Below are positions 44,549 through 52,809 of a DNA stretch of 64,000 nt, piece by piece. This DNA is from Bacillus horti (lineage in GTDB: Bacteria; Bacillota; Bacilli; Caldalkalibacillales; JCM-10596), in NCBI RefSeq assembly GCF_030813115.1, contig NZ_JAUSTY010000012.1, forward strand, positions 80,609-144,608, in the 5' to 3' direction. Below the pieces are notes generated by a model, which had not been told where the DNA came from, did not search any database, and saw only the letters and a program-made list of their open reading frames with translations. The translations under genes were made by a program, and so were the position numbers. The stretch's first letter is position 1, and the number at the start of each line of letters is the position of its first letter.

Positions 44549-46310
44549 GTTAGTAGAGAGAGCAAAGCATACAAAGATTGTATGGTTGCTCCTTCTTTTT
44601 AGTGTTGCTTTCTTAGTAGTAGCACCTAGCGTAGGGAATGCACAGGTAGTTATAGAAGAATCCTTTCCTAAGCCGGAATCTATTCTTCGAGAAGCACCAG
44701 CTGAAATCGAAATACAGGTATCCGAGTACATTCCTAATATCATGGGCCAGCTACTTTTAAAAGATGAACAAGGTAGCCTACTAGCACAGGAAATGTTTGA
44801 AAAAGGAAGCACATTTCAAATGGATGTTCCCCTGCTTGAGGATGGTACCTACTTTGTTCATTGGCAGGTATTAGATACAGATGTACAAGTTACGGGTGGG
44901 GCGTTTCGCTTTATGATAAGCCATGAAGATGCTGAAACCGAGGCAACTCTATTTAATAACATCTTCTCTAATAATGATTCTAATATAGATGATCAGCAGG
45001 AGTCTAAGCTATCAATGCTGAGTAGAGCTGGAAAGCTAGTTATTATGCTTTGTGTAGCAGGGTGGATAATCTTTCACTATCTGTTCTGGTCAAAAGAGGG
45101 AGAGAGAAACGTTCGATTAGCCTCCCATATGAAGCTGAGAATAGAACGTAGACTGTATATAATATCAGCTCTTCTTATGCTTCTCTTAGATAGTACGCAT
45201 ATTCTCCAACAATCTGCCGATTTTTTAGGATCAAGCTGGGACAATAGAGAGGTTCTGCAGCTATCCATCGCTGTCGCTACCTCCTCTATGTTTGGTGTAA
45301 TAGCCCTGGTGCGGATATGTAGTTTAGTATTATTGATAGCTTTAACGTTTCTACATTCTTTTAAGTACCGTGAAGGGCTTAAGGTTATCTTAGGGGTTAT
45401 CCTTATCATAAGCTTTTCCTGGAGTCAGCATGCGTACTTAGGCAACGTATTTGTATCTCACAGTGTTCATCTTTTGCTTCTAACTGTTTGGTTTGCGGGC
45501 TTATTAGGTTTTGGCATCTATTCCTTTGTGCTTAAATCAGATACATTAGCTTTAAGTTATATTCATAAAAGGTTAGCTTTTTTTTCAAAGTTATCTATTT
45601 ACCTTTTGCTTTTTACTGTTGGATCGGGGCTTTTATTAAGCTTTGGGTACGTAGGGTCATGGACAAAGCTTTTTTCTACAAGCTATGGGGTGATATTACT
45701 TTGGAAGCTAGTGCTGTTTACACCTGTTTTGCTTATTGCTACTTTACATCGTTTAGTATGGTGGCCATCCTTAATAAAGGTACAAAGCGAGCAGTATAAA
45801 AAGCAAGGTATAAACGCACTTCTATGGGGGTTACGGATTGAACTTTTGTTAGCTTTGGCTGTGACGATTATCTCGGGAATTCTATCGCAAACCGACCCCC
45901 CTGTAGACCTCGAACACTTAAGACATGATCATGACGTGCATATTCATTTAGATTCTTCAGCAGCTTCAACCCCTGACGAAATCATGCTTGAGGGATTTGT
46001 CTTAAAGGATAGAAAAAGGCTAGAGGGAGCAAAAGTGACCTTCGATTTGTGGGATAAAAAGCACGAGGATTTGTTCTCCGATATTCAGAACTACTGTAAT
46101 GCGAACAATATTCGCCTTGATGTGTTTATGGATGTTTTAGCTGAGCGAGGTGTAGTGCAAAGCTCAAAGGGGAAAGAAACCTCTGATCACACGTATCAAG
46201 CCGTTTTACAACTAGATGCTAAGGTTTGGACCGTTAACGTAACGGTTGAACACGAGGCATTAGAGGGTGGTCGTACAAGCCAAGAATTCACCTTAGCAAT
46301 GGGAGATTAA
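44529..46310 (+). CDS. CopC-CopD fusion copper transport protein (YcnJ-like), CopC histidines missing
   Basis: A 593-residue membrane protein. A signal peptide ends near residue 38; a CopC-like domain follows to ~135, then a CopD domain with about eight helices (~165-455), then a His-rich stretch (LRHDHDVHIHLD, ~463-475) and a C-terminal YtkA-like domain of ~110 residues with an insert. In CopC and YcnJ the mature N-terminus is His and the DGHP loop supplies a second His; here they read AQVV (Gln39) and TDVQVTGG (Gln120). It overlaps the lipoprotein gene; a second ATG is at 44538. Confidence 0.82.
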   Translation: MKSMLNKLVERAKHTKIVWLLLLFSVAFLVVAPSVGNAQVVIEESFPKPESILREAPAEIEIQVSEYIPNIMGQLLLKDEQGSLLAQEMFEKGSTFQMDVPLLEDGTYFVHWQVLDTDVQVTGGAFRFMISHEDAETEATLFNNIFSNNDSNIDDQQESKLSMLSRAGKLVIMLCVAGWIIFHYLFWSKEGERNVRLASHMKLRIERRLYIISALLMLLLDSTHILQQSADFLGSSWDNREVLQLSIAVATSSMFGVIALVRICSLVLLIALTFLHSFKYREGLKVILGVILIISFSWSQHAYLGNVFVSHSVHLLLLTVWFAGLLGFGIYSFVLKSDTLALSYIHKRLAFFSKLSIYLLLFTVGSGLLLSFGYVGSWTKLFSTSYGVILLWKLVLFTPVLLIATLHRLVWWPSLIKVQSEQYKKQGINALLWGLRIELLLALAVTIISGILSQTDPPVDLEHLRHDHDVHIHLDSSAASTPDEIMLEGFVLKDRKRLEGAKVTFDLWDKKHEDLFSDIQNYCNANNIRLDVFMDVLAERGVVQSSKGKETSDHTYQAVLQLDAKVWTVNVTVEHEALEGGRTSQEFTLAMGD

Positions 46311-46350
46311 AAGGGTAAGCCATGACAAGCCCCGTTGGCTTTACCCTTTT
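46309..46350. terminator. Bidirectional terminator after the copper cluster
   Basis: AAAAGGGTAAGCC pairs with GGCTTTACCCTTTT around ATGACAAGCCCCGTT. The 3' arm overlaps the stop of the convergent small gene. Confidence 0.8.
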
Positions 46351-46630
46351 ATGTAAACTCCTCTGAATCAAAAGGGATGACTTCAACATGGTTCATCCCC
46401 TGATTCATGACAGAAGCAAGCTTTTCTAAATCTATATCCTGATCAATCAGTATATTTTGCTGTGTAACTAGTTCTCTGCTTTGAGCCTCAATTTGATGGC
46501 CAGTATGATCATCGTTTAAGTGATTAGAAAGCCTAATCGAATTGTCTGTGTTGGGTGTGTTGCTGTTAGAGGCTATCCAGAAAAGAACAACTAGTAAAAC
46601 ACAAAGGAGGAATAGATTTTTTTTAGACAT
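46349..46630 (-). CDS. Small exported or anchored protein of unknown function
   Basis: A 93-residue protein I do not recognise. Residues 5-20 (NLFLLCVLLVVLFWIA) are a membrane anchor or signal sequence; the rest is polar with HLNDDHTGHQ and NHVEVIPFDSEEF. AGAGGTGAG precedes the ATG. It faces the copper cluster and its few His residues hint at metal, but that is weak. Confidence 0.6.
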   Translation of the reverse strand: MSKKNLFLLCVLLVVLFWIASNSNTPNTDNSIRLSNHLNDDHTGHQIEAQSRELVTQQNILIDQDIDLEKLASVMNQGMNHVEVIPFDSEEFT

Positions 46631-46678
46631 GATCTCACCTCTCTGGTTTTATCTCTCTCCTGCGACCTTCACCTTCTC

Positions 46679-47740
46679 TTATTTCTCTGAGTCCTCTGCA
46701 TGAAAGGAATGATAGCCTTCAACTAATTTATCAAGACGTTCTAGCTCGTGATAGTAATCGATGATAGCGGCAATAGCTGGAAACATATGAATCCAACGCT
46801 CCTCCAATGAGCTGTCCTTTTCCTGATACTCTTTAATAAACTTCTCGAGCACCTGTTGTCTGCCTAACAGGACCTGAGGCTCAGGGACATGAGGATGCTT
46901 GATCTTTAATTTTCCTTCATACTTCAAGAAGATTTTCTCTTGATAATTGGTCAACAGATCAATTTCTTCCTTAATCAATTGCTGTAGCTGTTCAGGAAGC
47001 ATTGCTAATGCAGGCTGGTTACGCTCTAGTTGCTTAAATAAATACAACGCTTTATTAGTCGTCTGAAGCATTTTGCGAAACAGGACCAGCTTCCTAGTCT
47101 TTGTGTACTTCATTTTTCTGAAATAAGTTCGTTCTTCCTTATACAAAGAGTACGTATGCTCAAGCTGAGATAGCTCTTCCTTCAAGCGTTTGCTTTCTGC
47201 TCGATATGTTTTATCATCAAACTCATTCATGCTACTTGCCCGCAAGTAGGTAAGCAGGGAGTTGTTTGCTTCTTGGATTTGGGAATACAGCCGATCTTCA
47301 TACTTTGGTGGTAAAAATAGTACATTCACAACAGCGGAGGCACCTATTCCAATTAAAATGAGTAAAAAGCGATCAAAAGCAAACATAAGAAAATCAGCTT
47401 GTACGCTCTCCATAATCGCTATGACTGTAACAACGGAAAGAGTAATGCTTTTTTCAAAGCGAAGCTGTAGGTTGATGGCGATCACGATAATGACAACCAG
47501 TCCCACAACAAAAGGATCATTGCCTAAAAAGTAAGCAAACATGATGGCTAGTACGGCACCAATAGTATTCGCTTGAAGCTGATCAACAATATTTTGCCAT
47601 GAGCGATACAAGGAGGGCTGAATTGCTAAGACAGACGCCAATGCAGCAAAAACAATAGGCTCTAATTGTAATAAAGCCGCTATATATAAAGATAAGCAAA
47701 CGGCAATCCCCGTTTTAATAATACGAGCTCCTAATTTCAT
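46679..47740 (-). CDS. ygaE: Aromatic acid exporter family protein (YgaE-like, ArAE/FUSC)
   Basis: A 353-residue protein. The N-terminal ~150 residues hold about five membrane helices with the ArAE signature AALASVLAIQPSLYRSWQNI and ANTIGAVLAIMFAYFLGNDP. The C-terminal ~200 residues are soluble helices rich in charged residues (ESKRLKEELSQLEHTYSLYK). Relatives are proposed to export aromatic acids; substrate unknown. In B. subtilis ygaE is near gsaB and perR, as here. GGGAAGGGAA stands before the ATG. Confidence 0.78.
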   Translation of the reverse strand: MKLGARIIKTGIAVCLSLYIAALLQLEPIVFAALASVLAIQPSLYRSWQNIVDQLQANTIGAVLAIMFAYFLGNDPFVVGLVVIIVIAINLQLRFEKSITLSVVTVIAIMESVQADFLMFAFDRFLLILIGIGASAVVNVLFLPPKYEDRLYSQIQEANNSLLTYLRASSMNEFDDKTYRAESKRLKEELSQLEHTYSLYKEERTYFRKMKYTKTRKLVLFRKMLQTTNKALYLFKQLERNQPALAMLPEQLQQLIKEEIDLLTNYQEKIFLKYEGKLKIKHPHVPEPQVLLGRQQVLEKFIKEYQEKDSSLEERWIHMFPAIAAIIDYYHELERLDKLVEGYHSFHAEDSEK

Positions 47741-47943
47741 GTTTCAATTCCCTTCCCGAAACGTCGTCTTTACTCCTATATACTTTAAATTTACCCCCAA
47801 ACAGTGAAAAAATCTAACCAATTATGTATGTATGCTAGTTTACCCGAAATATGTCTGATGATCAAATGGTCATGGGGGAAAGATATCTTAAACCCAATAA
47901 GAATAAAATAGATTGATTAAAACCCTCATCAAAATAACAAGAA

Positions 47944-47972
47944 GAAGGGACTGCATTTTTCGCAGTCCCTTA
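47944..47972 (-). terminator. Terminator of the glutamate synthase gene
   Basis: AAGGGACTGC and GCAGTCCCTT form a perfect stem around ATTTTTC; on the minus strand CTTCTTG follows, a weak T tail. Confidence 0.65.
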
Positions 47973-48004
47973 ATGACTAGTTCTGTTCATTGTTTGTGTT
48001 ATTT

Positions 48005-51000
48005 CTATTCCGTTGAAACGGAAGGATCAGCCTGCTGCTTAATTGGTACTAGCTGGATAAAGTGCTCTGAGCAGGTATTTTTCAGCTCAAGAATTTGGGC
48101 TGCTTTTTCTTGCTGTCCTGTAGCTAATAGTTCCTCAATATATACACCAAGTAGCTCTGAGACGTCCTGCTTTCCTTTTTCCGATAAGGATTCAAGACTG
48201 ATCTTAGCCGCCTTAGCAATTCTACGGTAAATGGCTGCTTCATCTAGACCATATTTTCGATCTAATCTTAGATACACGACTCCACCTGTCATCCCTGAAC
48301 AAATCCAAGGGCCTGGATCTCCAAGGACGAGAGCACGTCCGTTGGTCATATATTCAAAGGCAAATCCTTTGATGTTGGCTCTTGCTCCGATTCCCCCAAG
48401 TTCATCCTGGAGAGGAGAAGTTACTTCGCCAGCAATAATGACATCTGCTCCGGATAAACGAATTCCTGCTCTAGAGTCGGCATTGCCTTGGACGATAAAT
48501 AATCCCTTTTGAGCACCGTAACAGAAGCCTTTCCCCACAGATCCATTAATAAATTGCCCCACTTTGTTTTTAGCTTTCAGAATGCTTGTTACTCCACCGA
48601 AGGAGGTTTTTCCTACCCCGTCTTGAGCTCCACCCTGAACGCGAATATGAATGCCTTCAACATTAAAGGCGGCTAATCCATTTCCAGGTACAGACCCAGC
48701 ATCAAAGTTTAGCTCTACCTTTGGTAAGGATAGATAACTGCCGTCTAGGCGATTTTTCACTCTTTCACCAGCGTAGCGACTACCTAGAACCCTCTGATCG
48801 GCGAGGACATCCGAGAAGTCACGAACAAGAGGCTGATCAAAGGAAACATATGGGTTGGATTCCACTTGATGTTCTGCTCCAGCAGCAAGAGCTAGCTTCT
48901 GCTCCTGCTTTTTCTCTACCTTCTGGAGCTTTGCAACCTTAGCTTGCTTTTCTTGAGCAGCTGCTAATAAAGCCGTTAAATCAAGCTTCTCCAATTCTCT
49001 AACCTGCTGCAGAAGATCAGAGCGTCCAACAAGCTCCTGAGCATGCTTGTAGCCTAACAACCCGGTCAAGCGCTGCAGCTCCTGACCAAACGTACTGAAC
49101 ATCGTTTTTAGCCCGCTAACAGCTAAATCAAGCTCTCTAGGAATAAAGCGTTTCAAGCCTTTTTCTGCCGCTTCATCCTGAGAATCAATTTGTGTAGCAA
49201 TCCCTACATGACACGTATCAAGGTGACAGCCTCGACAAGCTGTACATCCAACAGCGATCATAGATAACGTTCCGAAGCCCACACGGTTTGCCCCTAACAG
49301 CATAACCTTTAAGGCATCAAGTGAGCTCTTAATTCCACCATCGCCCCAAACCTCAACTTGGTCACGCAATCCAGCTTCAATTAAGGCGTGATGAGCTAGC
49401 TTAACACCAAGCTCTACTGGCAGTCCGACATGCTGTAAGGCGTGAATACGAGCTGCTCCAGTGCCTCCGTCAAAGCCACTTAAGCTTACAACGTCAGCTC
49501 CAGCCTTTGCTATCCCCACAGAGATCGTCCCGATATTTGGAACGATAGGAACCTTTACAATCACCTTTGCTTCATGATTTGCTGTCTTAAGCTCTGTAAT
49601 AATTTGAGCTAAATCCTCAATCGAGTAGATGTCGTGATTATTTGACGGGGAAATAAGGTCTGAGCCAATCGTAGCATTACGAGCTGCAGCAATTTTAGCT
49701 GTTACCTTAGAACCAGGAAGATGTCCGCCTTCGCCAGGCTTAGCTCCCTGACCAATTTTAATCTCAAGTAAATTGGAGGAGTTAGCCAGCTCTACATTTA
49801 CCCCAAAGCGCCCAGACGCTACTTGTAGTCCTCTGGTACGAGGATATTTGCCAAGCATATCCTTAATTTCTCCACCCTCACCGTTGATACTGATCATATT
49901 CAGCTGTTCAGCTGCTTCAGCATAAGCACGGTATGCCGTTTCGTTCTGTGAACCAAAGGACATGGAGCTAATCACAAACGGTAAATCATGCTCACCGACA
50001 CCTACACTGACGTCATCAGCGGAAACTGGAGAATTCTCTTGATTTGCTTTTTCAAAGTTGAGATCTGTAACGTGACGAATAGAAATAGGTGTCGCTTCCT
50101 CGATTTCAGCTACTTTTTCTGCGTATTCACTATAATCAAGCTCACCTTTAGCGATTTGACCAATCGGTTTCCATACACGAGGGAATATTCTAAACGTACG
50201 CCCAGCACGTGTTTTATCATCAGCAAAATCTAAAGCACGTTTGCGAGCATCCTCTTCTAGCTGCTCAAAACCTAGACCGATCTGCTCTGATCCACAGAAG
50301 GATACAACCTGCAGGAGATCCGCTATCTCTTGACGTAATCCAATCCCTGAGAAAATTCGATTGTAGCCTCGCAGCTCATGAATACCAATTGTTGATGTCA
50401 CTTTTTCTAAGCCTTTATTAAGAGCAGAAAACAGATGACGAGCCCCGTCCGCATTTTCTGCCGAAGAGACCGTTGCAAATAGAAGATACGGATTAACGGC
50501 ATTAGCTCCTAGACCACTGGCCACAGCAATATCATGGAGAGATCGAATCGCTGCTGAACGTAGAATAATACTCGTTTTTCTACGTAAAGAGATACCAAGC
50601 TCATTCCTTGTATGAACGAGATGCTGATCTATGGCTGACACGATTAAATGTGGATCAATCCATAAATGTCCGTCAGCATGAGACTTGCGATCATCTAGTA
50701 TGAGAATCTGTGCTCCATCTATAACGGCAGAGGCAGCTTCCTGCTGTAGACGTTGAATCGCTTGAGCTAAGGATTCTTGACCCTCCTGACAGGTCACATC
50801 CAACGTGTGCACATGTCCTTCAAAGTAGGCGATCACTTGCTCATAGGAAAGCGTTTCTAGCTCAGGAGAAGCCGCTTCCCCCACTACACCTTCAAGGAGG
50901 ATAGGAGAGTAGAGCTCAACTCGCTTATCCGTTTGTTGTTCTGAGCTTTCCTCCTCAATGACAGAGCGTGAGCCCAATACAACACGGGTAGAAAAATGCT

Positions 51001-52534
51001 CCATTTCTCGCTCTCTATCGATTGCTGGATTTGTCACAACCGCTACACTTTCCTTAAGGTAATCTGCGATATTCTGGCGTTCCTTCGTTAAAGCAGCTAG
51101 AGGACCGTCATGCCCTAGAGAGCGAACCGGGTCTGCCCCATTAGAAGCCATCTGCTCGGCGAGCTGAATATGGTCTCTGTCCCAGCCAAACGCTCCATAC
51201 CATTGATCTGTAAAAATCAAATCTTCCTCAACATCTGTAGTCGAAGGTAGGGAAGGAACCTGGATCATTTTTCGAGAGTTATCAACCGCCTTGCGCTGTG
51301 TATAACGATCATAGACCTCCTCTTGTAGCTCGTGATGCTGGTAAACGACAACCATTCCATCCTGTAGCTTTACACCTACCTTTTCACCTGGAGCTAAGGA
51401 TTTGGGCTCGGCAATCATTTCTGTTGCTGGTACAAGTCCTTGCTCTGAGGAGAAGAACAATTGCTCATCTGTTTCAACGACCCATAGGGGTCTTAAGCCT
51501 AGAGAGTCAATACTGAACACGCACTCATCTTGATAGCGCGAAACGATTCCTGCTGGTCCCTGAGCAAAGTGGCCCCATGTTTGACGAATGTCCACATAGA
51601 GATCCTGAAGCTTAGGGTTCAGATTCTTAATCTCATTAATAATAGGTGGGAAAACCATTTCTAATGCTTCAAATAAACTAAAATGATAACGATGGATTAA
51701 CGTTTCAATCGTACGATTTAAATCCTGTGAGTCACTTCCTGCTGAATCCAAAGGTGCTCCAATCATTTGAGCCTCCTGGCGTAGCTGGTTCACCGTATTA
51801 ATTTCACCGTTATGCCCTAGCAAACTAAAGGGCTGTACTCTGAAAAAGTTAGACAAGGTATTCGTAGAGTAACGATTGTGCCCGATAGATACAGTAGATT
51901 CAAACTGAGCATTACCTAAATCCTTAAAATACTTAGGTAAAATATTTGCAGCTCCCATCACCTTGTAGACACAAGATTGATTGTTTAATGAAGCGACATG
52001 AACGTCATACTTTTCCTCAATGCTAATCTGTAGCTCAAATAGAGAGTGGGCAACGCTAGTATGCCCTGATGAAGATAGAGATCCACTGATTTGCCAGAAT
52101 AACGGCTCATCCTGCTTCCCATTAGGACCTAAAACAGAGGAATCCACTTGATTCTCTAATTCTAAGTATATGTTTGCTTGCTGAGTATCAAAGAGTTCAC
52201 GAATCTCTTTCTGTGTTTGCCTTACATCAACATGTGTAGGAATAAACAGATGAGCAACAAAAAACTCCTCGGAGTAGACCAGATTAGCTGGCAAGTCGGC
52301 TTGTTCAAAACGTGTTGACCACAGTGAGCGTGGGATATCTGTTAACAGACCACAGCCATCACCTTCGCCATTAATGAAACCAGATCTATGCTCCATCTTA
52401 ATCAGCGCGTCAACCGCGTTTAAAATGTTTTGGTGTGTGGGGGCGTTATCCTTATTCACAATCGCTACAATCCCACAGCTATCATGCTCTGCATGATGGA
52501 AGTTTTTAAATTCACTTGGTGTCCATTTTCTCAT
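48005..52534 (-). CDS. gltB: Glutamate synthase large subunit
   Basis: A 1509-residue flavin and 3Fe-4S enzyme that makes glutamate from glutamine and 2-oxoglutarate. Cys20 in EHDSCGIVAIV would be the N-terminal nucleophile after removal of a 19-residue propeptide. The amidotransferase domain runs to ~420. The FMN synthase domain holds GEGGEIKDMLGKYPRTRGLQ, GQGAKPGEGGHLPGSKV and the cluster motif GCTACRGCHLDTCHVGIATQ (C-X5-C-X4-C). The C-terminal domain is a Gly-rich beta-helix (GSVGKGFCYGAQKGLFIVQG). No small-subunit gene (gltD) is adjacent. The ATG is 26 bases from AGGAGG with a hairpin between. Confidence 0.92.
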   Translation of the reverse strand: MRKWTPSEFKNFHHAEHDSCGIVAIVNKDNAPTHQNILNAVDALIKMEHRSGFINGEGDGCGLLTDIPRSLWSTRFEQADLPANLVYSEEFFVAHLFIPTHVDVRQTQKEIRELFDTQQANIYLELENQVDSSVLGPNGKQDEPLFWQISGSLSSSGHTSVAHSLFELQISIEEKYDVHVASLNNQSCVYKVMGAANILPKYFKDLGNAQFESTVSIGHNRYSTNTLSNFFRVQPFSLLGHNGEINTVNQLRQEAQMIGAPLDSAGSDSQDLNRTIETLIHRYHFSLFEALEMVFPPIINEIKNLNPKLQDLYVDIRQTWGHFAQGPAGIVSRYQDECVFSIDSLGLRPLWVVETDEQLFFSSEQGLVPATEMIAEPKSLAPGEKVGVKLQDGMVVVYQHHELQEEVYDRYTQRKAVDNSRKMIQVPSLPSTTDVEEDLIFTDQWYGAFGWDRDHIQLAEQMASNGADPVRSLGHDGPLAALTKERQNIADYLKESVAVVTNPAIDREREMEHFSTRVVLGSRSVIEEESSEQQTDKRVELYSPILLEGVVGEAASPELETLSYEQVIAYFEGHVHTLDVTCQEGQESLAQAIQRLQQEAASAVIDGAQILILDDRKSHADGHLWIDPHLIVSAIDQHLVHTRNELGISLRRKTSIILRSAAIRSLHDIAVASGLGANAVNPYLLFATVSSAENADGARHLFSALNKGLEKVTSTIGIHELRGYNRIFSGIGLRQEIADLLQVVSFCGSEQIGLGFEQLEEDARKRALDFADDKTRAGRTFRIFPRVWKPIGQIAKGELDYSEYAEKVAEIEEATPISIRHVTDLNFEKANQENSPVSADDVSVGVGEHDLPFVISSMSFGSQNETAYRAYAEAAEQLNMISINGEGGEIKDMLGKYPRTRGLQVASGRFGVNVELANSSNLLEIKIGQGAKPGEGGHLPGSKVTAKIAAARNATIGSDLISPSNNHDIYSIEDLAQIITELKTANHEAKVIVKVPIVPNIGTISVGIAKAGADVVSLSGFDGGTGAARIHALQHVGLPVELGVKLAHHALIEAGLRDQVEVWGDGGIKSSLDALKVMLLGANRVGFGTLSMIAVGCTACRGCHLDTCHVGIATQIDSQDEAAEKGLKRFIPRELDLAVSGLKTMFSTFGQELQRLTGLLGYKHAQELVGRSDLLQQVRELEKLDLTALLAAAQEKQAKVAKLQKVEKKQEQKLALAAGAEHQVESNPYVSFDQPLVRDFSDVLADQRVLGSRYAGERVKNRLDGSYLSLPKVELNFDAGSVPGNGLAAFNVEGIHIRVQGGAQDGVGKTSFGGVTSILKAKNKVGQFINGSVGKGFCYGAQKGLFIVQGNADSRAGIRLSGADVIIAGEVTSPLQDELGGIGARANIKGFAFEYMTNGRALVLGDPGPWICSGMTGGVVYLRLDRKYGLDEAAIYRRIAKAAKISLESLSEKGKQDVSELLGVYIEELLATGQQEKAAQILELKNTCSEHFIQLVPIKQQADPSVSTE

Positions 52535-52541
52535 ATCAACT

Positions 52542-52558
52542 GGTCAGCTGATCTGACC
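52542..52558 (-). promoter_or_regulatory. Hairpin between ribosome site and start codon of gltB
   Basis: On the minus strand GGTCAG-ATCAG-CTGACC forms perfect 6-base arms between AGGAGGTGAA and AGTTGATATG. An in-frame TGA lies within it, so no earlier start is possible. Folding would bring the ribosome site to ~11 bases from the ATG. Confidence 0.6.
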
Positions 52559-52567
52559 TTCACCTCC

Positions 52568-52584
52568 TGTTAGATTTATTGACA
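52568..52584 (-). promoter_or_regulatory. TnrA/GlnR-type box before gltB
   Basis: Read on the minus strand, TGTCAATAAATCTAACA matches 16 of 17 positions of TGTNANAWWWTMTNACA. It lies just downstream of the predicted -10, a repressor position. TnrA represses glutamate synthase in nitrogen-limited B. subtilis. Confidence 0.7.
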
Positions 52585-52593
52585 AGTAATTCA

Positions 52594-52622
52594 ATAATAG
52601 CATGAAAATTCAGACCAAACAA
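52594..52622 (-). promoter_or_regulatory. Predicted gltB promoter
   Basis: TTGTTT (52617-52622) and TATTAT (52594-52599) on the minus strand with a 17-base spacer. The -35 is poor (3 of 6), which suits a promoter that needs an activator. Confidence 0.45.
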
Positions 52623-52644
52623 GATAATATGACTGAATATTCAA

Positions 52645-52660
52645 ATGTAAGCGTTTTTAT
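52645..52660. promoter_or_regulatory. cre site 1 (CcpA) upstream of gltB
   Basis: ATGTAAGCGTTTTTAT matches 15 of 16 positions of the cre consensus. Its centre is about 65 bases upstream of the predicted gltB transcription start. Confidence 0.65.
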
Positions 52661-52710
52661 ACAAAGGAAACAAGCTATTTCAATTATATGAATGTATACA
52701 CTATACAAGG

Positions 52711-52726
52711 ATGAAAGCGCTTTTAT
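52711..52726. promoter_or_regulatory. cre site 2 (CcpA) upstream of gltB
   Basis: ATGAAAGCGCTTTTAT matches 15 of 16 positions and has the symmetric core AAAGCGCTTT. Its centre is 66 bases from cre site 1. Confidence 0.65.
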
Positions 52727-52746
52727 AAAAAAATCTAAAAAATAAT

Positions 52747-52788
52747 AAAACTACACTTCAACGATTTCTCGAAAAGGTGTAGTTTTTT
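52747..52788 (-). terminator. Terminator of gsaB
   Basis: AACTACACTT and AAGGTGTAGTT form the stem; T runs follow on both strands, on the minus strand TTTTATTATTTTTTAG. Confidence 0.75.
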
Positions 52789-52809
52789 AAACCATAAATG
52801 TTTCTCTTC

